From assembly GCA_029212415.1 (NCBI GenBank), contig JARGOF010000015.1, forward strand, positions 1-64,000: DNA of 64,000 nt, in the 5' to 3' direction. Positions 1 to 7,794 of this stretch are shown here, one piece after another (the stretch's first letter is position 1; each line of letters begins with the position of its first letter). The notes under the pieces are model-generated. The model searched no databases, was not told the DNA's origin, and saw only the letters and a program-made list of their open reading frames with translations. The stretch comes from Rhizobiaceae bacterium (GTDB taxonomy: Bacteria > Pseudomonadota > Alphaproteobacteria > Rhizobiales > Rhizobiaceae). Made by a program: the position numbers and the translations under genes.

Positions 1-774
1 TACGGTCTCAACTACGGTGACGTGAACAAGGGCCATCGCGCCAACGGCTTCACCACCGATGGCGGTTTTGCCGAATATGCTGTCAACAATATCAATACGG
101 TCATCCGCGTGCCGGACGCCATGAGCGATGAGGTGGCCACCCTGGTGGTCACAGCCGGAACGTCCATGTATGGATTGACGGAACTGGGCGGTCTTGTGGC
201 CGGTGAAAGCGTTGTTGTTTCCGGGCCCGGACCCATCGGCCTGCTGGCCGTCGCCGTTGCCAAGGCGCTGGGTGCATCGCCGGTCATCCTGACCGGAACA
301 CGTGACGGCAGGCTGGCCATCGGCAAACAATTGGGCGCCGATCACGTCATCAATGTCAAAGAGCGTGATGTGGTTGAAGCCGTCAAGGAAATCGTCGGCA
401 GCCGCGGTGCGGATTACGCGATTGAATGCGCCGGAACCGAGGTCGCCATCAACGACGCAATCCACGTGACCAACCGTGGCGGAAAAATCTGTCTTGCTGC
501 CTTCCCCCATGATCCAACCGTGGTTGACCTGCCGCATGTGGTGAAAAACAATATCTACATGTATGGCATTCGCGGCGAAGGCCGCAGCGCGACCCATCGC
601 GCCATGGCATTCATGGCCGAAAACCGCTTCGACGCATCGCTGATCCACACCCATACATTCGCGCTGGAAGATCTGCCCGAAGCCCTGCGCTATGCCCGTG
701 AACGGGTGGAGGATGCCATCAAGGTGGTGGTCAAGGCGCGCGGTGTTGAAGGGTTGAACGAGGGCGGGTCATGA
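1..774 (+). CDS. Zinc-type alcohol dehydrogenase (MDR superfamily), 5'-truncated by window edge
   Basis: The reading frame is open from base 1, so the N-terminal catalytic domain with the zinc ligands lies outside the window. The visible 257 residues contain the end of the GroES-like domain (TDGGFAEYAV) and a complete Rossmann domain with GPGPIGLLA, as in sorbitol, threonine and related polyol dehydrogenases. It should oxidise a secondary alcohol with NAD(P)+ in the cytoplasm. Its TGA overlaps the ATG of a 31-codon reading frame, suggesting translational coupling into the cupin and TRAP genes. The substrate is unknown. Confidence 0.9.
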   Translation, partial: YGLNYGDVNKGHRANGFTTDGGFAEYAVNNINTVIRVPDAMSDEVATLVVTAGTSMYGLTELGGLVAGESVVVSGPGPIGLLAVAVAKALGASPVILTGTRDGRLAIGKQLGADHVINVKERDVVEAVKEIVGSRGADYAIECAGTEVAINDAIHVTNRGGKICLAAFPHDPTVVDLPHVVKNNIYMYGIRGEGRSATHRAMAFMAENRFDASLIHTHTFALEDLPEALRYARERVEDAIKVVVKARGVEGLNEGGS

Positions 775-866
775 GCAAGGCAAAAGAGGCATTGATGGCC
801 CATGGTGCAGCGGCGATCCATTGCGCTGTGAAATCCCTGCCGGCCTTGGAAAAAGGAGGAAGATGA
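771..866 (+). CDS. Possible 31-residue translationally coupled small ORF
   Basis: A 31-codon frame begins MSKAKEALMAHG and ends GGR. Its ATG overlaps the dehydrogenase stop as ATGA, and its TGA overlaps the cupin ATG, also as ATGA. A GA-rich stretch (GAGGGCGGG) precedes it. The double overlap suits either a real small protein or a translational bridge that keeps ribosomes moving to the cupin gene. No family is recognised, there is no membrane segment, and chance remains possible. Confidence 0.35.
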   Translation: MSKAKEALMAHGAAAIHCAVKSLPALEKGGR

Positions 867-1315
867 TGGCCGAGATAGAGCTTGTCGAACCGCCCGGTGA
901 TGCTTCCAATCCGCGTGGCAATTGGCCCGAAACCCTGCAGCGCGAGTTCGAGGACAATCGCAACAGCGGCGTTGTCGGCAGTATTCTGGTCTCGGAGACC
1001 GATCGCTTGCGTGTCTGGCATCTGCATCTGCCACCCGGTGTGCGCTGCGGCTTCCACCGCCATGTGCTGAATTATTTCTGGTCCTGCCATTCCCACGGCA
1101 AGGCAAGGGGCTGGTACGACGATGGCCGCATCCAGGACGTCACGCATTACCCCGGCGAGACAAAACATTTCACCTTTGCCGATGGCGAAGACTTTATTCA
1201 CTCGGTCATGAATGTCGGCGATACCGACCTGTTGTTCACGACCGTTGAATTCAAGGACAGCCCCAATACGCCCTTGCCGGTTCCCGACAACGTTCGACTG
1301 AAGGAACAGACCTGA
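863..1315 (+). CDS. Cupin-domain protein
   Basis: A 150-residue protein. The start at 863 is chosen because AAAGGAGGA lies just upstream; the frame is open further upstream but without a ribosome site. The middle has a cupin-like small barrel, with GVRCGFHRHVLNYFW giving His ligands and a later FIHSVMNVGDTDLLF strand. Small cupins of this kind bind a metal and act as isomerases, dioxygenases or sensors of small acids. It lies between a dehydrogenase and TRAP transporter genes, so a role in processing the imported substrate is likely, but the reaction is not known. Confidence 0.75.
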   Translation: MMAEIELVEPPGDASNPRGNWPETLQREFEDNRNSGVVGSILVSETDRLRVWHLHLPPGVRCGFHRHVLNYFWSCHSHGKARGWYDDGRIQDVTHYPGETKHFTFADGEDFIHSVMNVGDTDLLFTTVEFKDSPNTPLPVPDNVRLKEQT

Positions 1316-1437
1316 GCGTCCGCTGCTGTTTTTGAACTGAGGGAGAGAAGACTGCCCGCCGCTGGCGGGAACGAAAATACCACCATCGGGTCCGCCCGCT
1401 TCCGGGTGCACCGTTTTGGGAACAAGGGAGGAAGACT

Positions 1438-2514
1438 ATGAAATCGACTCTGTTTACGGGCATTCTTTCGGCGGCCATTGGTCTGGGAGCCAGCGCTTTT
1501 GGCGCCAGCATTGCAAATGCCGACAATTTCAATCTTCGCATTGGCTCAGGCCATCCGACCGGCGTGGTCTATGCCGGACTGATGCAGAGCTATTTTCAAC
1601 CCGAAGTCGTCAAACGCGTTGCCGAGCGCACCGATCATACGGTGAGCTTTGTGGAAGGCTATGCCGGTTCCATCGTCAAGGTGACCGAGGTTCTGGAAGG
1701 TGTTCAGGACGGAATCATTGATATTGGAGGCATGTGTTTCTGCTTTGAAGCTTCAAACCTGCCGCTGCATGCCTTCCAGGTCATGCTGCCCTTTGGAACC
1801 ATGGATCCGACCGTCAGCCTGAAAAATGCGCAGGACGTCTACAAGCAGGTTCCCTATCTGACCAATGTCTTTGAAGAGAAGTTCAACCAGAAGCTTTTGG
1901 CGCGCATCGCCGACGGTGGCTATAATCTGGGCACCAGTTTTGCCTGGAACAAGCTGGCCGATCTCAAGGACCAGAAAATTGCCGGTGCGGGCCTCAATCT
2001 GAACTGGCTGGCCTATGGAGGCGTAACGCCGGTGCAGAGCTCTCTGGCAACGGCCTATACCGAGATGAAAACCCACGTCTACGAAGGCTGGATCATGTTT
2101 CCCAGCGCCTGGGTCAACCTCAAACTCTATGAGCCCGGCCCGTTCTATACGCTGATCGGCTTTGGTTCGATGACCTGGCACGGCCTGACGATGAACCTGG
2201 ATACGTTTAACGAATTGCCCGAGGACGTTCAGGCGATCATTTTGGAAGTTGCGGCCGACTTTGAAGAACAGACGGGTTCCGTCAACAAGGACCGCTATGC
2301 CAAGGATGTGCAGACCCTGCGTGACACCATCACGGTGACGGAAATCGATCCGGCGGTGCGTGAAGACTGGGGCAAATCTTTGGCCGAATGGCCGCAGAAA
2401 ATGGCCACGGAACTCGATGCCCAGGGCCTGCCTGCAACGCAGGTGCTGAACCTCAACATCGAAGCGGCTGAAAAGAACGGCTACACCTGGCCGGTCCGCT
2501 ACGAAATCAAATAG
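1438..2514 (+). CDS. TRAP transporter periplasmic solute-binding protein (DctP family)
   Basis: A 358-residue protein with a cleavable signal peptide (about residues 1-29, ending near ANADNF), preceded by GGGAGGAAG. It captures an organic acid in the periplasm and hands it to the DctQ and DctM membrane subunits encoded next. The family fold is visible in GYAGSIVKVTEVLEGVQDG and the C-terminal helices. The segment that usually carries the carboxylate-binding arginine (typically GLKIR) reads DQKIAGAGLNLNW here, so the ligand may not be a simple C4-dicarboxylate. A GC-rich stem-loop follows the stop and could favour high binding-protein output. Confidence 0.93.
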   Translation: MKSTLFTGILSAAIGLGASAFGASIANADNFNLRIGSGHPTGVVYAGLMQSYFQPEVVKRVAERTDHTVSFVEGYAGSIVKVTEVLEGVQDGIIDIGGMCFCFEASNLPLHAFQVMLPFGTMDPTVSLKNAQDVYKQVPYLTNVFEEKFNQKLLARIADGGYNLGTSFAWNKLADLKDQKIAGAGLNLNWLAYGGVTPVQSSLATAYTEMKTHVYEGWIMFPSAWVNLKLYEPGPFYTLIGFGSMTWHGLTMNLDTFNELPEDVQAIILEVAADFEEQTGSVNKDRYAKDVQTLRDTITVTEIDPAVREDWGKSLAEWPQKMATELDAQGLPATQVLNLNIEAAEKNGYTWPVRYEIK

Positions 2515-2531
2515 TCTTCGAACCGGGGAAC

Positions 2532-2568
2532 CGGGCGCGTAACCCATTTTTCGCGCGCCCGTTTCTCT
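2532..2568 (+). terminator. Intra-operon stem-loop after the TRAP binding protein
   Basis: Eight-base arms CGGGCGCG (2532-2539) and CGCGCCCG (2554-2561) enclose a 14-base loop and are followed by TTTCTCT. The T-tract is short, so it is more likely a partial attenuator or mRNA-end stabiliser than a full terminator, since the permease genes have no other obvious promoter. Confidence 0.5.
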
Positions 2569-2670
2569 GCAACTGTCCGGCAATGCCTCGTTCTGGTTTC
2601 ATTCAAACACCACCCGGACCGCAATCGGACGCAACATTCTTTCCATTCCTGCAGAAATCGTGATGGATCC

Positions 2671-3171
2671 ATGGCCCTGATACGTCTCAATGATCGCCTG
2701 ACCAAATTGCTGATGATCCTTGGGGCAACCTGGGCTTTTGTCCTTTGCTTCATCGCCTTGGCCGACATCATATTTCGCGCCATCAACATGCCGCTGCATG
2801 GAACCAAGGAAATCGTCGCCAATTCCGTTGTGATGATCGTGTTCCTGCAGGTCGGCTTTGCCGTGCGCAGCCGCTCCATGCTCAGTGCCGATTTTCTGAT
2901 CCACATGTTCGGGCCGAGAACCCGCCATGCTCTGGCGGCGGCAGGATTTCTGCTCGGTGCTGCCTTTTTTGCCATCCTCTTTCACGGTGCCATCGATCCT
3001 GCCCTGCGTTCCTTTGCCAATGGCGAATTTGATGGCGAAGGATCTCTCAGGGTTCCGGTCTGGCCAACCCGCTTCACGATTCTGATCGGCAGCGCCCTTG
3101 CCGTGGCAAATTACCTGCTGCTGGCCGCCATCGAGGCGCTGGGTCTCGACGTGGAGGACCTTCAACTATGA
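2671..3171 (+). CDS. TRAP transporter small permease (DctQ family)
   Basis: A 166-residue membrane protein with four predicted helices, near residues 15-33, 45-65, 90-112 and 130-150. The pattern LADIIFRAINMPLHGTKEI is typical of DctQ. It forms the transport complex with DctM, encoded 44 bases downstream, driving sodium-dependent import of the substrate bound by the upstream receptor. The length is normal for the family. Confidence 0.92.
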   Translation: MALIRLNDRLTKLLMILGATWAFVLCFIALADIIFRAINMPLHGTKEIVANSVVMIVFLQVGFAVRSRSMLSADFLIHMFGPRTRHALAAAGFLLGAAFFAILFHGAIDPALRSFANGEFDGEGSLRVPVWPTRFTILIGSALAVANYLLLAAIEALGLDVEDLQL

Positions 3172-3215
3172 TGGCCTTGTTTCCCTTTTCTCAAATTTCG
3201 GAGTGCTGACGCACC

Positions 3216-4574
3216 ATGTTCGACGTCAACACCGTCATCGTCATCATCGTTCTGTTGCTTGGGCTGGTCATGCTCGGCGTGCATGTCGCCATCGCACTGG
3301 GCATCACCAGCATAGTCGGCATCTACATGGTCACCGGAAAGTTCCGGATTGTCGAAGCGACGCTGGCCAGCACCTCCGCCGAGGCCTTGCGTGACTTCAC
3401 TTTTGCCGTGATCCCGCTGTTCATGCTGATGGGTGAGTTCATTGCCCGTTCGGGCGCCATGACGGATATCTATATGGCCATCAACCGTTCCGTCAGGCGT
3501 CTGCCGGGCCGCCTTGCCGTGGCAACGGTGATCGGCAACACGATTTTCTCCTTTGTCACCGGCGTTTCGATCGCCTCTGCGGCGGCCTTTTCACGCATTG
3601 CCTACCCGCAAATGAAACGGCTGGGCTACCACAGGGGCTTTGCGCTGGGCGCGATCGCCGGATCGAGCTGTCTGGGCATGCTGATTCCGCCCAGCGTCCT
3701 GATGATTGTCTGGGGGATCCTGACCGAGCAATCCATCGGACGGCTGTTTCTGGCCGGCATCCTGCCGGGCATCCTGCTGGCGACCATGTTCCTGATCTAT
3801 GTCATCGGCGCCGCAATCTTCTGGCCGGACGCCACGGGGGAGGAACGGATGAAAAATCTGTCCGACGCCGATCGGCTGGCCATGGATGCACAAGCCGGAA
3901 ATCATCCCGAGCCCGGCAGTCTGACGGTATTGACCAGTTTCGCCGGCATTGGTTTCATTGTCGCCGGCGTGCTTGGCGGTATCTGGTTTGGCGTGTTCAC
4001 GCCAACAGAAGGCGCCGGGGCCGGTGCTGCACTGGCCTTGCTCTTCGCCATTGCCAAGGGCATGCGCCTTGCCCAATTGCAGGCCGCGATTTTTTCCGTT
4101 GGCAAAACCGCGGCGCCCATTCTCATCCTGCTTTTGATGGCGGCGCTCTATTCGCGAACGCTGGCCATGACCGGGGTGACAACGGCAATCCAGGACTTTT
4201 TCCTCAATTCCGGCCTTTCGCCCTATGTCATCCTGGCGCTGATGGTGTTTGTCTGGTTCATTCTCGGCATGGTGATCGACAGCATTTCCATCATGCTTTT
4301 GACCGTGCCGATCTTTGAGCCACTGGCCGCAGCGCTGGGCTTTGACAGGATATCCTTTGCCATCGTCGGCATTCTCGCCATTGAAGCAGGTTTGCTGACC
4401 CCGCCCTTTGGTCTGCTGGTCTATACGGTCAAGGCAGCGATCGAGGATGCGGAAGTCGGGGTTCGCGATATCTTCCTGCATTCCATCCCCTACTGGATGA
4501 TCATGCTGGTCGGCATTCTGTCGATCATCGCATTTCCCGGAATCGCAAATTACCTGCCCGATCTGATGTTCTGA
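3216..4574 (+). CDS. TRAP transporter large permease (DctM family)
   Basis: A 452-residue integral membrane protein with about 12 hydrophobic helices, carrying DctM signatures such as AVIPLFMLMGEFIARSG near residue 70 and SSCLGMLIPPSVLMIVWG near residue 150. It is the ion-coupled channel subunit of the TRAP transporter. A loop of about 40 hydrophilic residues sits between helices near residues 208-232. The order receptor, small permease, large permease is standard and complete. Confidence 0.95.
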   Translation: MFDVNTVIVIIVLLLGLVMLGVHVAIALGITSIVGIYMVTGKFRIVEATLASTSAEALRDFTFAVIPLFMLMGEFIARSGAMTDIYMAINRSVRRLPGRLAVATVIGNTIFSFVTGVSIASAAAFSRIAYPQMKRLGYHRGFALGAIAGSSCLGMLIPPSVLMIVWGILTEQSIGRLFLAGILPGILLATMFLIYVIGAAIFWPDATGEERMKNLSDADRLAMDAQAGNHPEPGSLTVLTSFAGIGFIVAGVLGGIWFGVFTPTEGAGAGAALALLFAIAKGMRLAQLQAAIFSVGKTAAPILILLLMAALYSRTLAMTGVTTAIQDFFLNSGLSPYVILALMVFVWFILGMVIDSISIMLLTVPIFEPLAAALGFDRISFAIVGILAIEAGLLTPPFGLLVYTVKAAIEDAEVGVRDIFLHSIPYWMIMLVGILSIIAFPGIANYLPDLMF

Positions 4575-4612
4575 TCGGCCCCAATTATCGGCCATAAAAA
4601 GGAGTTCAAGCC

Positions 4613-4915
4613 ATGCCTGCCTATTGGGTAGCCCGTTCCAAAATCAACGATCCGGTGGCTTACAAACGCTATACGGATCGGGTGCCTGCCATTATTGCCG
4701 AATTCGGCGGCAAGGTTCTGGCGCGCGGCGGTGATTTTCGCATTCTGGAAGGAACCGACAAATTTCATCGTTTCATTGTGATCGAGTTCCCATCGCTGGA
4801 TGACGGCGAGGCCTGCTGGCGCTCAAAAGCCTATGTGGAAGCCTCGGCGCACCGCCGGGGTGGCGCCGGAGAGGTTGAGCTCATACTCGTCGATGGGGGC
4901 GATGCAACGCAATAG
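4613..4915 (+). CDS. DUF1330 domain protein
   Basis: A 100-residue protein preceded by AAGGAG at a good distance. It begins MPAYWVARSKINDPVAYKRY and contains GGKVLARGGDFRILEG and FPSLDDGEACWRSKAY, the dimeric alpha/beta-barrel (ferredoxin-like) pattern of DUF1330. Members often sit in catabolic operons; the biochemical role is generally unknown. It is 38 bases after the TRAP permease, so probably cotranscribed. Confidence 0.88.
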   Translation: MPAYWVARSKINDPVAYKRYTDRVPAIIAEFGGKVLARGGDFRILEGTDKFHRFIVIEFPSLDDGEACWRSKAYVEASAHRRGGAGEVELILVDGGDATQ

Positions 4916-4967
4916 ACATTCAGGCCAACGGCCGTACCGGACAGACAGCAATCAATCGGAGAATGAG

Positions 4968-5942
4968 ATGAAGACCAAAGCAGTGATCATGCACAAACAG
5001 GGCCCGGCGGACGTCATGGTGCTGGAGGAGATTGATGTTCCGGCCCCCGCTGCCGGTGAAGTGCGGCTGGAACAGACGGCGATTGGCCTCAACTACATGG
5101 ATGTGTATCAGCGCTCGGGACATTATCCGATGGCCATGCCATCCGCGCTTGGCCTCGAGGCTGCGGGTGTCGTCCTTGATGTGGGTGAGGGCGTGAAAGA
5201 CCTCAAGCCGGGTGACCGTGTTGTCTATGGGCCGGTGCTCGGCGCCTATGCCAAAATACGCAATATTGCCGCCGCCCGGGTGATCGCGATTCCCGACGGC
5301 ATCAGCGATGAAGTCGCCGCCGCCGTGTTGATGAAGGGCATGACGGTGGAATATCTCCTGTGTCGCGCCTATCCGGTCAAGGCCGGTGAGGACGTGCTGT
5401 TTTATGCGGCCTCTGGTGGCGTTGGGCATCTGGCGGGCCAATGGGGAAAACATATCGGTGCGCGGATGATCGGCGTCACCTCGGGCCCTGAAAATTGCCG
5501 TCAGGCACTGGCCAATGGTTATGCGGATGTGATTGACCGCAAGAGCGAAGACATTGCCAAACGGGTGCGCGAACTGACCGATGGCAAGGGTGTCAGCGTG
5601 GTGTTTGACTCGGTCGGCAAGGCGACTTTCGAAGCCTCCATCGATTCCCTCGCGCCCAGGGGATTTTTCATCTCCTTTGGCTCCACCACCGGTGAAGCGC
5701 CACCTGTGCCGCCCGCTCTGCTGCAGAAAAAGGGATCCTTGTACTTTTGCCGCCCGACCCTGGCCAATTATGTCGGCACGCGGGAAGATCTTGTTCACTC
5801 GGCCGCAAAAGTGCTGGAGCTGGTGGCCGCCAATGTCCTCAAGGTCACCATCAGCCAGCGTCGGCCGATGTCGGATATTGTTGAGATCCACAAGGCCTTC
5901 GAGGCTGGCGATACCACCGGTTCAACCATCATCATTCCATAG
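4968..5942 (+). CDS. qor: NADPH:quinone reductase-type zinc-free dehydrogenase
   Basis: A 324-residue MDR-family protein. The start at 4968 is chosen because GGAG precedes it; the frame extends 56 codons upstream into the DUF1330 gene. The nucleotide-binding motif AASGGVGHLAGQWGK and the ending TTGSTIIIP are typical of the quinone oxidoreductase branch, which lacks the catalytic and structural zinc ligands. It probably reduces a quinone or an alpha,beta-unsaturated carbonyl in the pathway served by the neighbouring transporters. Confidence 0.9.
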   Translation: MKTKAVIMHKQGPADVMVLEEIDVPAPAAGEVRLEQTAIGLNYMDVYQRSGHYPMAMPSALGLEAAGVVLDVGEGVKDLKPGDRVVYGPVLGAYAKIRNIAAARVIAIPDGISDEVAAAVLMKGMTVEYLLCRAYPVKAGEDVLFYAASGGVGHLAGQWGKHIGARMIGVTSGPENCRQALANGYADVIDRKSEDIAKRVRELTDGKGVSVVFDSVGKATFEASIDSLAPRGFFISFGSTTGEAPPVPPALLQKKGSLYFCRPTLANYVGTREDLVHSAAKVLELVAANVLKVTISQRRPMSDIVEIHKAFEAGDTTGSTIIIP

Positions 5943-6008
5943 AACCAAACCCGGCATGGCGGCATTCCAGTCATTTCATTCAACGCAGATACAGGCAGGC
6001 AAAGAACA

Positions 6009-7070
6009 ATGGATCAGATCAATCTCGGCATCATAGGCACCGGCTGGTGCGGTGGTATTCGCGCCCAGGCCGCCTATGCCAATCCGCTGGTGGACCGCCT
6101 CTATATTGCGGAAAACCGCCCTGAACGCCTTGAAGAGATCAAGGCGAAATATCGCCCTGCCGGGGCGACAGCGGATTACCGTGAACTGATTGACAATGAC
6201 GATATACACACGCTGATCATATCGGCAACGCCGGAGACGACCCATTACCCCATGGCGAAAGCCGCGCTTGAGGCCGGCAAACATGTGTTCCTGGAAAAAC
6301 CCATTGCCATCACTTTGGCTGAAGCCGACGACCTGGTGAAGATCTCCCGCGAGAAAAACCTCAAATTCACCATCGGTTACTCGCAACGGTTCAACCCCAA
6401 ATATGCCTATATCAAACAGAGTCTGGAAGACGGAACTTTGGGCGAGCCGGTCAGCGCCCTTGTCAGCCGCCATATCACCCGCAGTCTCGGCAAGAAGATA
6501 TCCGGACGCATCAAGCTTTCTCCGGCGGCCATGGAGGCCACCCACGATCTGGACTTTGTCCTGTGGTGTCTTGAACCGGCCAAACCGGTGAAGATCTATG
6601 CGCAGAATGTCTACAAGTTCATGAAGAGCCAGGGCATCGATGCGCCCGATTGCACCTGGATCATCGTGACCATGGACAATGGCGTTTCCTTCACCATCGG
6701 CGCCGGCTGGATTCTGCCCGAAGGCTATCCGAATTTTTCATCCACCACGCTGGAAATGGTCGGAACAAAGGGCGCCTTGCTGATCGACGACAGCCATCGT
6801 GATGTTGTCCTCAACACCGAAGACAAGGGCATTCAGTTTCCCATGTCCTCCATGCCCGGTGAATATGTCGGTCATGTCTATGCAGGACCGATGGCAGCAG
6901 AAACCCATCATTTCATTGAGGCCGTGGCATTGGACAGGCCTGTCATGGTGACGCCCGAGCAGGCCCGCAAGGTCATGGAGGTCTATATTGCGGCGGATAT
7001 TTCCGCTGACCGGGGCGAACCCGTGACCCTGCCGCTCAACAGCAACGACCTGTCGTCGCTGGAAACTTAG
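6009..7070 (+). CDS. Gfo/Idh/MocA family NAD(P)-dependent oxidoreductase
   Basis: A 353-residue protein with an N-terminal Rossmann domain (LGIIGTGWCGG, residues 5-15) and the hallmark FLEKPIAI near residue 97, whose lysine and proline line the active site. The C-terminal alpha/beta domain contains ATHDLDFVLWCLEP. The family oxidises sugars, inositols and related cyclitols at a hydroxyl group. It lies between two transporter operons; first of three paralogues in this window. Confidence 0.92.
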   Translation: MDQINLGIIGTGWCGGIRAQAAYANPLVDRLYIAENRPERLEEIKAKYRPAGATADYRELIDNDDIHTLIISATPETTHYPMAKAALEAGKHVFLEKPIAITLAEADDLVKISREKNLKFTIGYSQRFNPKYAYIKQSLEDGTLGEPVSALVSRHITRSLGKKISGRIKLSPAAMEATHDLDFVLWCLEPAKPVKIYAQNVYKFMKSQGIDAPDCTWIIVTMDNGVSFTIGAGWILPEGYPNFSSTTLEMVGTKGALLIDDSHRDVVLNTEDKGIQFPMSSMPGEYVGHVYAGPMAAETHHFIEAVALDRPVMVTPEQARKVMEVYIAADISADRGEPVTLPLNSNDLSSLET

Positions 7071-7077
7071 CCCATGA

Positions 7078-7107
7078 AGCCTGTGAAGCCATGCAGCCTG
7101 TGAAGCC
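7078..7107 (+). repeat. 13-bp tandem direct repeat in an intergenic gap
   Basis: AGCCTGTGAAGCC occurs at 7078-7090 and again at 7095-7107, separated by ATGC, directly after the oxidoreductase stop codon. It may reflect a small local duplication and has no evident coding role. Confidence 0.6.
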
Positions 7108-7129
7108 CAGGCAACACGGGCCATCTGAA

Positions 7130-7162
7130 CCCATCATCATCAATATCTGTTTTGATGATGGG
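7130..7162 (+). other. Intergenic stem-loop between oxidoreductase and tctB
   Basis: CCCATCATCA (7130-7139) pairs with TGATGATGGG (7153-7162) across a 13-base loop. There is no downstream T-tract, so termination is uncertain; it could separate the upstream oxidoreductase transcript from the tct genes. Confidence 0.4.
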
Positions 7163-7248
7163 GCCAACGGGCCGGAGCGCTGTATAAAGGATTGCAGTGC
7201 TGTTGATTGGGAACCAATGGCAACAACAAAGGTGGAGGATAGCGCCAG

Positions 7249-7791
7249 GTGCTGCAAAAACGTGTGATCCTGTTCGCGTCGGTCACGGGCATTCTGGCGA
7301 TTGCCGCCATCGCCGCCATGCCGCAACTGGTGGCCAAGCCGAAACTGCTGTTTGGCCGCTCCCTGTCGGCGATCGAACCGACCTTGTTTCCCCTGTTGAC
7401 CCTTGTATCCATTGCCGTCCTGTCGCTGGGTGTGATCCTGCTTGCCCGGCATCAATTGCGCCGCGAGCCCGATAGCCTCGATGACCTGCCGCCATCGGAT
7501 GGCGATGACAGCACGGACTGGATCAGCATCACCGGGTTTTTTGCCATCCTGATTGTCTACGCCTTGATGTTCAAACCCTTCGGTTTCCTGATTTCGTCCT
7601 TTCTCGCCATTGCAGCCGCTGCCCTGATGCTCGGCAATCGCAACTGGCTGCAGATTGTTGCGCTGGCCCTGATCTGCCCCGTTGGCCTTTATCTCGTGGC
7701 CACGCGGGCCATGCTGGTGGCGCTGCCCGAACTCAATGCGATTGAATTGTTCTATTCCCATCTTTTTGCCTGGAATGGAGAGGGTTTGTAG
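7249..7791 (+). CDS. tctB: Tripartite tricarboxylate transporter small membrane subunit (TctB)
   Basis: A 180-residue membrane protein with four hydrophobic helices, near residues 5-23, 46-66, 95-130 (a helical pair) and 140-160. A GTG start at 7249 is preceded by GGTGGAGGA. TctB is the small, poorly conserved permease subunit that works with TctA and the periplasmic TctC. The gene is three bases upstream of tctA, which fixes the identification. The substrate cannot be told from sequence. Confidence 0.85.
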   Translation: MLQKRVILFASVTGILAIAAIAAMPQLVAKPKLLFGRSLSAIEPTLFPLLTLVSIAVLSLGVILLARHQLRREPDSLDDLPPSDGDDSTDWISITGFFAILIVYALMFKPFGFLISSFLAIAAAALMLGNRNWLQIVALALICPVGLYLVATRAMLVALPELNAIELFYSHLFAWNGEGL

Positions 7792-7794
7792 CCG

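Noticed and set aside
731-1411. Long minus-strand open frame opposite the cupin gene
   Set aside because: It is a mirror of the coding strand with no family match; the + strand gene has a clear cupin motif and ribosome site.
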